NCBI GenBank assembly: GCA_900475325.1
Contig: LS483371.1
Location: 1,984,001-2,048,000 of the forward strand
From: Paucimonas lemoignei
Lineage (GTDB): Bacteria > Pseudomonadota > Gammaproteobacteria > Pseudomonadales > Pseudomonadaceae
Length of the DNA: 64,000 bases
Direction of reading: 5' to 3'
The translations under genes and the position numbers were made by a program. Of the stretch, positions 1-8,096 are shown piece by piece (the stretch's first letter is position 1; each line of letters starts with the position of its first letter). The notes under the pieces were generated by a model. That model saw only the letters and a list, made by a program, of their open reading frames with translations, searched no databases and was not told the origin of the DNA.

Positions 1-912
1 GCCCGGGTCAACTCCTACTTCAAGAGCTCGATCTGCCTGTGCGGGATCGTCGGCGGACCGCTGGCGGGGTTGATCCTCGGCCATTTCGACGGGGTGCTGG
101 GCATGCCCGGCTGGCGCTGGCTGTTTCTGCTCGAAGGCATTCCATCCATCGTGCTTGGGGTGGTGGTGTTCTGGTTCGTCTGTGACCGGATCGAAGACGC
201 CAAGTGGCTCAACGATGCCGAAAAGAAAGTCGTGCTGGCGCGCATGGCCCGTGAAGTTCAGCCAGAGACGCCGCAGACCTTCAAGGACATCTGGAAACAT
301 CCCACCACTTATGTGATGTCGGTGATTTACCTGTGTCTGGTGATGGCCCTGACCGGCTTGCTGTTCTGGATGCCGCAACTGATCAAGAGCGCAGGGGTGG
401 CCGACACCATGAACATCGGGCTGTTGACGGTGATTCCGTACCTGGGCGCGGTGGTGGGCAACCTGTTGATCGGTTCCAGTTCCGACCGCCGTGGCGAGCG
501 GCGTTGGCACATGGCCGGATGTGCGCTGCTCACCGCTGCCGGTTATCTGGTCTGTGCGTTGTTCCCTGGCCAACTGCTGCCGTTGATGATCGGCATGACC
601 ATGATCCTCACCGGGATCATCGCCTGGATGCCGATTTTCTGGACCATCCCGCCACGCTTTCTCAGCGGTCTGGCCGCTGCGGCGGGCATTGCCTTGATCA
701 ACTCGATCGGCCAGTTGGGCGGGATCATCGCGCCGTTCATGGTCGGGCGCATCAAGGACCTGACCGGCGCGGCCACGCCTGCGCTGTTCGTGCTGTGTGC
801 AGTGTGCGTACTGGCTACGGCGCTGATTATCTGGGGCATCCCGAACCGTTATTACGTGCGCGAAACCACGCACGACAAGCCTCAAACGGGTGCAGTTCAA
901 GCAACCGCTTAA
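1..912 (+). CDS. MFS transporter, anion:cation symporter type (5' end outside window)
   Basis: C-terminal two thirds of a major facilitator superfamily permease; the reading frame is open from the first base, so the start lies upstream. The visible part carries about eight hydrophobic segments. The stretch GWRWLFLLEGIPSIVLG is typical of the ACS (phthalate / 4-hydroxyphenylacetate / glucarate permease) branch just before the central cytoplasmic loop, and SSDRRGERRWH is the MFS loop motif of the second half. It would import an organic anion with protons across the inner membrane. The substrate cannot be read from this fragment, and the upstream genes that would hint at a pathway are missing. 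No frameshift is seen. Confidence 0.88.
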   Translation, partial: ARVNSYFKSSICLCGIVGGPLAGLILGHFDGVLGMPGWRWLFLLEGIPSIVLGVVVFWFVCDRIEDAKWLNDAEKKVVLARMAREVQPETPQTFKDIWKHPTTYVMSVIYLCLVMALTGLLFWMPQLIKSAGVADTMNIGLLTVIPYLGAVVGNLLIGSSSDRRGERRWHMAGCALLTAAGYLVCALFPGQLLPLMIGMTMILTGIIAWMPIFWTIPPRFLSGLAAAAGIALINSIGQLGGIIAPFMVGRIKDLTGAATPALFVLCAVCVLATALIIWGIPNRYYVRETTHDKPQTGAVQATA

Positions 913-966
913 ACTTGCGGGTGGTTTTGGCCTATCATTCGCGCTTTTACACAGACGAAGACTGCC

Positions 967-1257
967 ATGACCACCAACTCGACCGACCTCAAAGCAGCCC
1001 TGAAAGAAGCCACCATGCTGGAAATCGATGGGCTGCATGCCTGGGATTTCTTTCTGGGTGACTTTCTGACGCTTGAGTGCATGGATGGTCGCGAGCGCAA
1101 GACCTGGCGTTTTGAAATGGCTCAGGTCGAGGCCGCAACCTTCGACGAAGCGCAGCAATGCTGGCTGCTCACCAAAGATGACGTGGTGTACCGGATGAAG
1201 TGCCTTGAAGCCTTCACCCCAGGCAAGGACGACGAAGAAGACGTGCAGGAAGACTGA
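967..1257 (+). CDS. Small acidic conserved protein, probably DUF5629 family
   Basis: A 96-residue cytoplasmic protein with no signal peptide or membrane segment. It is rich in acidic residues, ends in the run DDEEDVQED, and has an aromatic core (HAWDFFLGDFLTL, WRFEMAQVEAATFD) that suggests a small beta-rich fold. I associate the pattern with a short uncharacterised family of Pseudomonas (DUF5629) from memory; the function is unknown. It starts 54 bases after the MFS gene on the same strand with only a weak ribosome binding site, so it may be co-transcribed. Confidence 0.7.
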   Translation: MTTNSTDLKAALKEATMLEIDGLHAWDFFLGDFLTLECMDGRERKTWRFEMAQVEAATFDEAQQCWLLTKDDVVYRMKCLEAFTPGKDDEEDVQED

Positions 1258-1348
1258 TCCGCGTAAAACAATCAGGGGCAGGCAGTGTCATAGGGGGTTA
1301 CTGCGTCTATGGCGCCCGACAATAATCCTCGAAAGAAGGCCTAGCCCC

Positions 1349-2518
1349 ATGACTCGAACATTTCTGCCGTTGCTGGCGTTTGCCGGCGCAATGAGCGCTT
1401 TTCCGATACAGGCCCAAAGCATGACTGAATACGACGTGCTGATTGGTTCCTACACCCAGGGCGCCAGCGAAGGCATCTACCGTTATCGCTTCGACAGCCA
1501 GACCGGCAAGCTCGACAGCAAACCTGTACAAGTGATCACGACGGACAACCCGTCCTGGCTGACCTTGTCCAAGGATCAGCGCCACCTGTTCGTGGTCAAC
1601 GAAAACGGCCCCGGTGGCAAGGACGTAGTGGGTAAGGTCAGCAGCTTTGCCATCGATCCCAAGACCCATAACGTCACGCCGATCAACCAGGTGCAGAGTC
1701 GTGGCGAAGAACCGACGCATTCGAGCCTCAGCCCGGACCAGCGCTTCCTGTTCGTGTCCAACTACGCGGTACACCCTAATCCGGGTGGCGCGCTGGCCGT
1801 GATTCCGGTGGGCAAGGACGGCAAGCTGTCCGAGGTCGTGCAGGTCAGCAACAACCACGGCGCGAGCAAGGTCAACCCTGAGCGCCAGGCTTCTTCTCAC
1901 GTGCACTCGGCCATCCCGACGCCGGACGACAAATACGTGGTGACCAGTGACCTGGGCGCCGACAAGATGCTGGTGTTCAGCTATGACGGTAACCGCGCCG
2001 AGCCACTGCAACCGGCCAAGAATCCGACCGTGCAGTTGCCGCCGGGCAGCGGTCCGCGTCATCTGCTGTTCAGCAAGGATGGCAAACATGCCTGGCTGAC
2101 CCTGGAAATGGTTGCGCAGGTCGCGGTCTTTGATTACCACGACGGCGTTTTCAAGCAGACGCAAACGGTCGATCTGAAAAACAAGGATGCCCAGCAGAAA
2201 GTCGGCGGGGGAGGCCTGCATACCTCGCCGGACGGCAAGTTCCTGTACGTCGCCAACCGTGGTGAGGCCAATCAGTTGCTGGTGTTCGCCATTGATGGCA
2301 AAGGCCAGCTCAAGGAAATTCAGCGTCGCTCGGTGGAAGGCGTCGAGCCTCGTGAGTTCAGCTTCGATCCCAGCGGCCATTTCATGCTGATCGCCAATCA
2401 GAAAAGCAACCAGATCGTCACGGTCAAGGTTGATCCGAAGACCGGCATGCTGGGCGATACGGTGCAGAAGGTTGACTTCGATTCGCCGTCGGATTTCCGC
2501 TTCCTGACTGGCAAATAA
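1349..2518 (+). CDS. Lactonase family beta-propeller protein (YbhE/6-phosphogluconolactonase-like), exported
   Basis: A 389-residue protein of the seven-bladed beta-propeller lactonase family (Pfam Lactonase), which includes E. coli YbhE/Pgl. The ATG is chosen because it follows the purine-rich GAAAGAAGG and opens a signal peptide (MTRTFLPLLAFAGAMSAFPI, cleavage near QAQS); the frame is open further upstream, but that extension is unlike the family. Repeated blade motifs are visible, for example SPDQRFLFVSNYA, SPDGKFLYVANRG and SFDPSGHFMLIANQ. The signal peptide argues for a periplasmic enzyme acting on a sugar lactone rather than the cytoplasmic pentose-phosphate step. A hairpin lies just downstream. 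Confidence 0.85.
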   Translation: MTRTFLPLLAFAGAMSAFPIQAQSMTEYDVLIGSYTQGASEGIYRYRFDSQTGKLDSKPVQVITTDNPSWLTLSKDQRHLFVVNENGPGGKDVVGKVSSFAIDPKTHNVTPINQVQSRGEEPTHSSLSPDQRFLFVSNYAVHPNPGGALAVIPVGKDGKLSEVVQVSNNHGASKVNPERQASSHVHSAIPTPDDKYVVTSDLGADKMLVFSYDGNRAEPLQPAKNPTVQLPPGSGPRHLLFSKDGKHAWLTLEMVAQVAVFDYHDGVFKQTQTVDLKNKDAQQKVGGGGLHTSPDGKFLYVANRGEANQLLVFAIDGKGQLKEIQRRSVEGVEPREFSFDPSGHFMLIANQKSNQIVTVKVDPKTGMLGDTVQKVDFDSPSDFRFLTGK

Positions 2519-2531
2519 CCTCTCGGATGAG

Positions 2532-2562
2532 CCTCCAGCCCCCGTTGCTCAAGGGCTGGAGG
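2532..2562 (+). terminator. Hairpin terminator after the lactonase gene
   Basis: A perfect 10-bp stem, CCTCCAGCCC with GGGCTGGAGG, encloses an 11-nt loop 13 bases after the stop codon and is followed by GTTCTATC. The T-tract is poor, so termination may be only partly factor-independent. Confidence 0.65.
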
Positions 2563-2710
2563 GTTCTATCAATTCAGATGATATGAGTTAGTGCTACAAA
2601 ACATTTCGGCTGAGCGGCCCTCGGGGGTAAGTTTGAGTCACGGCCAAGACGGTCAAGACTTGAAACGCAGTTAAATACTGCACTTACTGACAACAACCGA
2701 GGTTACCGCC

Positions 2711-2893
2711 ATGAACTTCAATCTCTTCTCCATCATCGCCGCGTCTGCCATTTCAGCCACTGCTGCATTGCCTGCCCATGCCAGTGTTGATGTCACTACC
2801 AACAAGAACCAAACCACCCAGACTTACACCCCTAAATACTTGCAGCAAAGTGCTAATTTCTACGCAGCACTGGATCATAAGACTCAACAATGA
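2711..2893 (+). CDS. Small secreted protein of unknown function (60 aa)
   Basis: A 60-residue protein with a clear signal peptide (MNFNLFSIIAASAISATAAL, cleavage at AHA-S) and a short polar mature part rich in Thr, Asn and Gln, containing no cysteine. GAGG sits eight bases before the ATG. It stands alone between a terminator hairpin upstream and a 14-bp inverted repeat downstream, so it is probably transcribed as a separate short mRNA. I do not recognise the family. A small periplasmic stress or envelope peptide is possible, but the sequence shows nothing specific. Confidence 0.6.
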   Translation: MNFNLFSIIAASAISATAALPAHASVDVTTNKNQTTQTYTPKYLQQSANFYAALDHKTQQ

Positions 2894-2903
2894 ATAAGCG
2901 ATT

Positions 2904-2950
2904 GAATCCATTCCCGGTTAACGAACATATCGCTACCCGGGAATGGATTC
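2904..2950. repeat. Perfect 14-bp inverted repeat after the small secreted protein gene
   Basis: GAATCCATTCCCGG at 2904-2917 is perfectly complementary to CCGGGAATGGATTC at 2937-2950, with a 19-nt loop. It begins 11 bases after the stop codon. An A-run follows, not a T-run, so it is not a standard intrinsic terminator. It may act as a 3'-end stabiliser of the short mRNA. Confidence 0.6.
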
Positions 2951-3097
2951 GCAAAAAACACTGTCGTTGAACAAGGCCGCTTTCGCGAGCATGTTCGCTT
3001 ACCCAGGTTTGTGCGACCCACTGATCATTGCGTGTCAGACCCATGCACATTCTGCCAGTGAGCCTGCTCGCGAAAGCGTCACCTGTATCCCCTCTTG

Positions 3098-3131
3098 GCC
3101 CGCGTCTCTCATAGGATGCGGGCTTTTTTTT
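3098..3131 (+). terminator. Rho-independent terminator
   Basis: The stem GCCCGC/GCGGGC (3098-3103 with 3118-3123) has a 14-nt loop and is followed by eight consecutive T. It is a canonical intrinsic terminator on the plus strand. The region between it and the small secreted gene (about 2950-3097) holds no convincing gene, although it contains a fragment resembling a REP arm. Confidence 0.85.
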
Positions 3132-3158
3132 GTGAATGATTTCTGGACGGGCCACGGA

Positions 3159-3254
3159 CCTGTGGGAGCGAATTCATTCGCGAAGAGGCCAGTACATCCG
3201 ATGCATTTTCATCGGCCATGACATTGCCTTCGCGAATGAATTCGCTCCCACAGG
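3159..3254. repeat. REP pair (inverted, GTGGGAGCGAATTCATTCGCGAAG type)
   Basis: Two REP units in inverted orientation: CCTGTGGGAGCGAATTCATT... at the left and its complement ending in CTCCCACAGG at the right. The spacer contains GTACATCCGATGCA. This is the common doublet found between Pseudomonas genes; the same unit recurs near 9.4, 16.7, 29, 32.2, 33.9 and 38.7 kb. Confidence 0.9.
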
Positions 3255-3376
3255 GGAATGCGTCATATCCTTGCGCCTATCAACCCAACTGATATCCGCT
3301 ATCTCCAGCCATGGTTGTTCAATAGTTCGGTCTTTAACTATCTTGTCGGCCAGGAAACATAGACGGAGTAACACCC

Positions 3377-3550
3377 ATGGCCACTGCCATTTTGCATTCA
3401 ATCAAGCAAGGCGCGTATATCGCCATTTCGCTTTATGTGGTCTTTATTGCAGTGGTCACGCTTACCAGCATGAATCCGCAATTGACGACGCCCTCCACTC
3501 AGTCCCTTGTCGAGCGCACTGCGTTGAATACTCAGGAGCGTGCATCGTGA
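3377..3550 (+). CDS. Small single-pass membrane protein, first gene of an overlapping pair
   Basis: A 57-residue protein starting MATAILHSIKQG, followed by a hydrophobic helix (AYIAISLYVVFIAVVTLTS, about residues 13-31) and a polar tail. GGAG lies eight bases upstream of the ATG. It would insert once in the inner membrane. Its stop codon TGA is embedded in the GTGA that starts the next gene, so the two are translationally coupled. I do not recognise the family. The good ribosome binding sites of both genes and the tight overlap are the main reasons to believe they are real. Confidence 0.6.
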   Translation: MATAILHSIKQGAYIAISLYVVFIAVVTLTSMNPQLTTPSTQSLVERTALNTQERAS

Positions 3551-3750
3551 GCGGCGGCAAGTTGTGGGTGACCGCAGGGCTGGCCGTCATGATCAATGGC
3601 GGATCATTGCTGGGCATCGGCCAGAACTCGGTGGGCGGGGTGGCACGTAATATCGAATGCAGGCATGAAATCGCCCAGGCCATCGCCGTCGCCCGAGCGC
3701 AGAAAGTGGTGGCGGGCAATCGCCCGGAGAGGATAGGGGGTGTGGTGTGA
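3547..3750 (+). CDS. Small hydrophobic protein, second gene of an overlapping pair
   Basis: A 67-residue protein beginning at GTG (VSGGKLWVTAGLAVMINGGS). AGGAG lies inside the preceding gene eight bases upstream, and the start overlaps the preceding TGA by three bases. The first 25 residues are Gly-rich and moderately hydrophobic. The rest is basic and helical (NIECRHEIAQAIAVARAQKV) and contains one Cys. The function is unknown. The pair could form a small membrane complex, a holin/toxin-like unit or a regulator of a membrane protein; the sequence does not decide. A REP-like inverted repeat follows 20 bases later. Confidence 0.55.
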   Translation: MSGGKLWVTAGLAVMINGGSLLGIGQNSVGGVARNIECRHEIAQAIAVARAQKVVAGNRPERIGGVV

Positions 3751-3769
3751 TGGGAAGACGCGAACTCTG

Positions 3770-3840
3770 GTAGGAGCCAACTTATTGGCGAGGTGTTCTG
3801 TCAGACACATCGTTTTCGCAGCCTTCGGCAGCTCCTACAG
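3770..3840. repeat. REP pair (TAGGAGC...GCTCCTACAG type)
   Basis: The left arm GTAGGAGCCAACTTATTGGC and the right arm GCAGCCTTCGGCAGCTCCTA are imperfect inverses. The rightmost bases (CTACAG) overlap the 3' end of the minus-strand GST gene, whose TAG stop is read from this repeat. Confidence 0.75.
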
Positions 3841-4452
3841 GTGTTGCGAACCTGGCTTCACCATCACCGCTATAAACAGCGCTGACTCCACAAACCGCTG
3901 CAACCAGTCGCGCAATTTGGGATAGGGGCTGGTGGCAAACCATTCGGGATCAACCGCACTGAACTGCCGGATGAAGGGCGCCAGGGCGATGTCGGCCAGG
4001 GTCACTTGATCCTTGATCAGAAAGTCCCGCTGTTGCAAACGCGTTTCCAGTTTCTGCAAAAACACCTCTCCCAGTTGCCGATAGTGTTGTTGCGGATGCT
4101 CAGGGTGGCGCACGAAATACTTGTAGCGATCCAGGTGCTGTTTGAACACCTGATCGTTGTGCTCCACCAGTGCCTGAATCTCACGGCGACCATCGCCATC
4201 GCTGATCAACAGCCAGTTATCCGGGTCATTCTGCGCCAATGCCCAGTGCATGATGTCCAGGCTTTGCTCCAGTACCCGATCGCCCATGACCAACACGGGA
4301 ACAGTCCCTTTGGGTGAGCGTTCGAGCATTTGCGGCGGTTTGGCCTTGAGGCTGATTTCGTGGATCTGCACCGCGCAGCCTGCGTAACGCAACGCCATGC
4401 GGGCGCGCATGGCGTAGGGGCAACGGCGAAACGAGTAAAGCACTGCATCCAT
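3835..4452 (-). CDS. Glutathione S-transferase family protein
   Basis: A 205-residue GST-fold protein. The N-terminal thioredoxin-like domain has a Cys-Pro-Tyr-Ala active site (FRRCPYAMRAR, Cys11), the cis-Pro segment KGTVPVLV and the glutathione-binding acidic/Ser pair in LEQSLDIMHW. The all-helical C-terminal domain follows, with LADIALAPFIRQF as the N-capping region. The Cys active site suggests a thiol-transferase (omega/Grx2-like) activity rather than classical conjugation. Its ATG shares one base with the sbcC stop (TGATG), so it is the third gene of the sbcDC operon. Its stop codon lies within a REP unit. Confidence 0.85.
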   Translation of the reverse strand: MDAVLYSFRRCPYAMRARMALRYAGCAVQIHEISLKAKPPQMLERSPKGTVPVLVMGDRVLEQSLDIMHWALAQNDPDNWLLISDGDGRREIQALVEHNDQVFKQHLDRYKYFVRHPEHPQQHYRQLGEVFLQKLETRLQQRDFLIKDQVTLADIALAPFIRQFSAVDPEWFATSPYPKLRDWLQRFVESALFIAVMVKPGSQHL

Positions 4453-7400
4453 CAGTGGCTGACCTCCACGGTGCTCAAGCCATTGCCCTGACGGCGGACC
4501 TGAATCTGCACCGGAATCCGTTCGTGCATTTCCTGCACATGAGAAATCACCCCGACCTTGCGACCCTGAGCCTGCAAGCCATCCAGCGCATCCATGGCCA
4601 ACTGCAGGGATTCCGGGTCGAGGCTGCCAAAGCCTTCGTCGATAAACAAGGATTCGATCTTTAGCGTGCTGGACGCCATTGACGCCAGGCCGAGGGCCAA
4701 CGCCAGCGACACCAGAAAAGTTTCGCCACCGGACAGCGAATGCACTGAGCGCAGTTCGTCGCCCATTTCCGTGTCCATCACGAGCAGGCCCAGCATGCTG
4801 CCGCCGCGCTTGAGGCGATAGCGACGCACCAGTTGCTTGAGTTGCGCGTTAGCGTGATGAACCAGCAGGTCGAGGTTGTAGGCCTGGGCAATCTTGCGGA
4901 ATTTGTCGCCCTCAGCCGAACCGATCAGCGCCGCCAGCCTGGCCCAGCGCAGGTACTCCGCATGGGCGCTGGCGATCTGTTCCTGCAACTCGCGGCTGGC
5001 GTTGTTGCGGCGCTCGTCTTCGCTCAGTTGTGCGCGCAGCTCGGCGCAGTGCTGTTCGTGATCGGCGCTGGATTTCTGTGCGTCCAGCAAGGCTGCATTC
5101 AACTGCGCAGTATCACCGACGTCGCTGTGATGCGCTTGATGCTGCTGCACTTGCTTGTCGCGCTCCTGCAGCAGGATGCGGCTCTGTTCGAGGTTTTTGT
5201 CGGCTTGCTGCAACTGCTGACGCACCTGGCTGACGCTCTCGTCGCTGTAACCCAGCAAGGCATCCAGGGCGGTATCGTCCAGCTCCGCATGGTTGGCGCG
5301 CCATTGGGTGATCTGCTGATTCAGCTCGGCGAACTCGTGTTGCAGCTCTTGCAAACGCGCTTGCTCGCTTTCAAGACCGGTGGCCAGTTTGATCAGCTCG
5401 CTGCGGCCCTGTTGCAACGCCTCGCTGGCGCTGCCCTGAGCACCGCGCGCCTGTTCCAGCGCGGTTTCAAGCTGCTGTTGCCAATACTCGGCGCTGGCAT
5501 GTTCGCCCAGCATGTCGCCAAGACGTTGCTGAGTGGCCGCTTGCTGGGTTTGCAGCGCCGTGAGGCGTTGTTGCTGCTGGACCCGCGTCTGCTCAAGGTT
5601 GTGCTGGTTGTCTTGCTCGCGCTCGATCTTGCGGGCGCGCTCGCTGTGTTCCTGCTGTTCATCCTGCTGGCGGTCCAGCTGTTCCAGGCGTTGCGCGATG
5701 TCGTTGTCCAGTTGCATGAAACTGTCTGTGGCCGCCTCACGCCAGCGCGGCAGGCTTTCGGCGGGCAACAACGGCTCGAACTCCTGTAGCGCAGCTTCGA
5801 AGGCCTGGTTGTCCAGTGCGATATTGCGCTGCTGGTCGTCGAGCATCTTCATCGCTTGCTGGCTGGCATCGCGCGCGGTTTGCACGTTCTGCTGCAACTG
5901 CTCGGCCTGTTGTTGCACCTTGAGCAGCAGGCTCTGGCGTTGCTCGCTGCTGGCGATTTCTTCGCGCAAGGTGTGCAGCCGTTCGCTCAGCCAGTCAGCG
6001 CGTTGCAGCTCGGGCTGTTCCAGCAGACGCGGGTACAGCGCATGGGCTTCAAGTTCGGGAGTGAGTTTCTGCAGTTGCTCGGTGAGCTGCTCCAACTGGG
6101 GTCGGGCTTGCTTGAGGCGGGCGTTGAGCTCGGTAACCTCGCTGCGCAACTCGACGAGCTTTTCCGCGAGCTGGCTGACCTTGAGCCGCGCGCTGGTTTC
6201 TTCGCTGTCGTCATGGCCGGACAGCGCCTGGAGCAGCGCGTCGGACTGGTGATAAGGATGCTCCTGGCTGCCACACACCGGGCACGGCTGATCATCGATC
6301 AACTGGCCGCGCAATTCTTCAACGCTGGCGCTGCGGGCCAGGCGTTGGCGTTGTAGAAGTTCAACCGTGGTTTTAAGTGCCAGTTCTGCGGCTTCGTGTT
6401 CGGTTTTCAGTTGCAGGCCGCTGGCGATCGCCTGCGTGCGTCGCTCGTTGGCCTGCTGCTGTTGCAGTTCGACGTCCCGCAGGCGGCTGTCGATGTCCTG
6501 ATGCCGCTGCCAGATGCGCTCCAGCGAATCGTAGCCAGCGTGTTGCTGGCGGTTGTCCTGCAACAACTGACCCAGGCGCTGGATCTCGGCAGTGACCGCC
6601 TCGGCCTTGACCTGAGCTTCGCTGTAGAGCGTTTGCAGGGCATTGCGTCGATCAGTCAGTTCCTGCTCGGCACGGGTCGAATTTTTCTCCAGCTCCGGCA
6701 GTTCTTCGCGGCCCTTGTTCAAGCGTGCGTTGAGTTTTACCGCTTCCTGCAAGCGCGGTCGGTAGGCTTTCCAGGCCTGGCTGAGCGGCGCGAGCACTGC
6801 ACTTTTTTCCAGCTGAACGGCAATTGCCTGGAGGCGCGCATCCTGCAGGCGTTGCTGATCAAGCAGTTGATTGAGTGCGGTCTGGCCGTCAGCCTTGGCG
6901 CGGTCCGCAGCCTGGGCTTGAACGAGGGCATCTTGCACTTCTTTATTGAGGTGGCTGAGGTTGCCCTGCTGCTCGAAGGCCTGGCCGATGATCGGGGCGG
7001 CGGCTTTTTTCTGTTGCTCGGCCTGTTCCAGCGCGCCATTGGCGGTCTGGAGTTTTTCTTCCAGCGCGGTCTGCCGCGTGTGCAGCTCGCTCTGACGTTG
7101 CGCATGTTCGGTGATCTGCGCGCTGAGTGGGCTCAACTGGGCGTCGAGCCGGTTGCGTTGAGCGAACAGGTGGCGTTGCGGGGCAAGCCGCTCAAGCTGG
7201 CCCAAGAGCTGGCGCTGGCCACTCTGGTTGTCCCAGTCCTGCTGAGCGCTATTTAGCTGTTCGCTGGCGCTCAAGTGTTCGTCGCGCAGGCGCTGCAGTT
7301 CAGTCAACCATTGCTGCTTGAGCTCCAGCTGGCGCTGCACGGCTTGGTGGCTCTTGAGTTGCTGCTGGGCCTCGCTGAAACGTTGCTCCAGTTCCGCGCG

Positions 7401-8096
7401 CTGCTCTGGGGGCATCGGCGCGATGCCGGTGGCCATGAGCTTGAGGTCATCGTGGACCTTCTCTGCCTCCCGGCTTTTGCTGAAGGCGCGGCGGCCCAGC
7501 TGGCTGTAGATCGCCGTGTCGGTGAGCTTTTCCAACAGCTCGCTGCGTTCCTTGTCATCGGCCTTGAGGAAGGCGCTGAACTCACTCTGGGCAAGCATCA
7601 CGGCACGGGTGAATTGCTCGAAATTCAGGCCCAGGCGGGCTTCGAGCATCGTCTTGTATTCGGTCTTGTTCTGAGTGCTGAGGATCTGGTCGCTGTCCAG
7701 ATCAGTCAGGGTCTGACGGCTGGCCTGGAGTTTCTTCGCAGCGTTGTCCCGGGCGCGGTTGGTTTCCCAACGGGCGCGGTAACGGCGTTTGTCGATGCCG
7801 ACGAAATCCACTTCGGCGTAACCACTGCCCGTACCACGGCGCAGCAGGGTGCGCGGGTCGTTGGTGCTGATGTCGCCGTCGATTTCCGGCACCCGGGACT
7901 GGCCGATATTGCTCAGGCGCGGAATCGCCCCGAACAGCGCCAGGCACAAGGCATCGAGCAAGGTGCTCTTGCCCGCGCCGGTTGGCCCGGTGATGGCGAA
8001 CAGCCCGGCGCTGGCCAGCGGTTCAGCAGTGAAATCCAGTTCGAATGGCCCGGCCAGTGAGGCGAGATTCTTCAGGCGGATGGCGAGAATTTTCAT
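4452..8096 (-). CDS. sbcC: Exonuclease subunit SbcC
   Basis: A 1214-residue SMC/Rad50-like ATPase subunit of the SbcCD nuclease, which cleaves DNA hairpins and palindromes and trims protein-blocked ends. Walker A GPTGAGKSTLLDAL lies near residues 36-49. Long Gln/Glu-rich coiled coils flank the zinc hook CPVCG near residue 603. The ABC signature SLSGGETFLVSLA is near 1120, followed by Walker B SLFIDEGFGSLDPES. The start is fixed by a 4-base ATGA overlap with sbcD. The many Gln and Leu codons produce long open frames on the opposite strand that are not genes. Palindrome processing is relevant here, since the window is rich in long inverted repeats. Confidence 0.97.
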   Translation of the reverse strand: MKILAIRLKNLASLAGPFELDFTAEPLASAGLFAITGPTGAGKSTLLDALCLALFGAIPRLSNIGQSRVPEIDGDISTNDPRTLLRRGTGSGYAEVDFVGIDKRRYRARWETNRARDNAAKKLQASRQTLTDLDSDQILSTQNKTEYKTMLEARLGLNFEQFTRAVMLAQSEFSAFLKADDKERSELLEKLTDTAIYSQLGRRAFSKSREAEKVHDDLKLMATGIAPMPPEQRAELEQRFSEAQQQLKSHQAVQRQLELKQQWLTELQRLRDEHLSASEQLNSAQQDWDNQSGQRQLLGQLERLAPQRHLFAQRNRLDAQLSPLSAQITEHAQRQSELHTRQTALEEKLQTANGALEQAEQQKKAAAPIIGQAFEQQGNLSHLNKEVQDALVQAQAADRAKADGQTALNQLLDQQRLQDARLQAIAVQLEKSAVLAPLSQAWKAYRPRLQEAVKLNARLNKGREELPELEKNSTRAEQELTDRRNALQTLYSEAQVKAEAVTAEIQRLGQLLQDNRQQHAGYDSLERIWQRHQDIDSRLRDVELQQQQANERRTQAIASGLQLKTEHEAAELALKTTVELLQRQRLARSASVEELRGQLIDDQPCPVCGSQEHPYHQSDALLQALSGHDDSEETSARLKVSQLAEKLVELRSEVTELNARLKQARPQLEQLTEQLQKLTPELEAHALYPRLLEQPELQRADWLSERLHTLREEIASSEQRQSLLLKVQQQAEQLQQNVQTARDASQQAMKMLDDQQRNIALDNQAFEAALQEFEPLLPAESLPRWREAATDSFMQLDNDIAQRLEQLDRQQDEQQEHSERARKIEREQDNQHNLEQTRVQQQQRLTALQTQQAATQQRLGDMLGEHASAEYWQQQLETALEQARGAQGSASEALQQGRSELIKLATGLESEQARLQELQHEFAELNQQITQWRANHAELDDTALDALLGYSDESVSQVRQQLQQADKNLEQSRILLQERDKQVQQHQAHHSDVGDTAQLNAALLDAQKSSADHEQHCAELRAQLSEDERRNNASRELQEQIASAHAEYLRWARLAALIGSAEGDKFRKIAQAYNLDLLVHHANAQLKQLVRRYRLKRGGSMLGLLVMDTEMGDELRSVHSLSGGETFLVSLALALGLASMASSTLKIESLFIDEGFGSLDPESLQLAMDALDGLQAQGRKVGVISHVQEMHERIPVQIQVRRQGNGLSTVEVSH

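Noticed and set aside
2943..3221. 92-codon frame across the 3.0-3.2 kb region
   Set aside because: It runs through a hairpin, a rho-independent terminator and a REP arm and has no ribosome binding site.
4833..8060. Several long plus-strand frames (for example 4833-5789, 6396-7256, 7275-8060) opposite sbcC
   Set aside because: Shadows of the Gln/Leu/Glu-rich coiled coil. The Leu-rich translations look membrane-like only because CAG/CTG codons are complementary.
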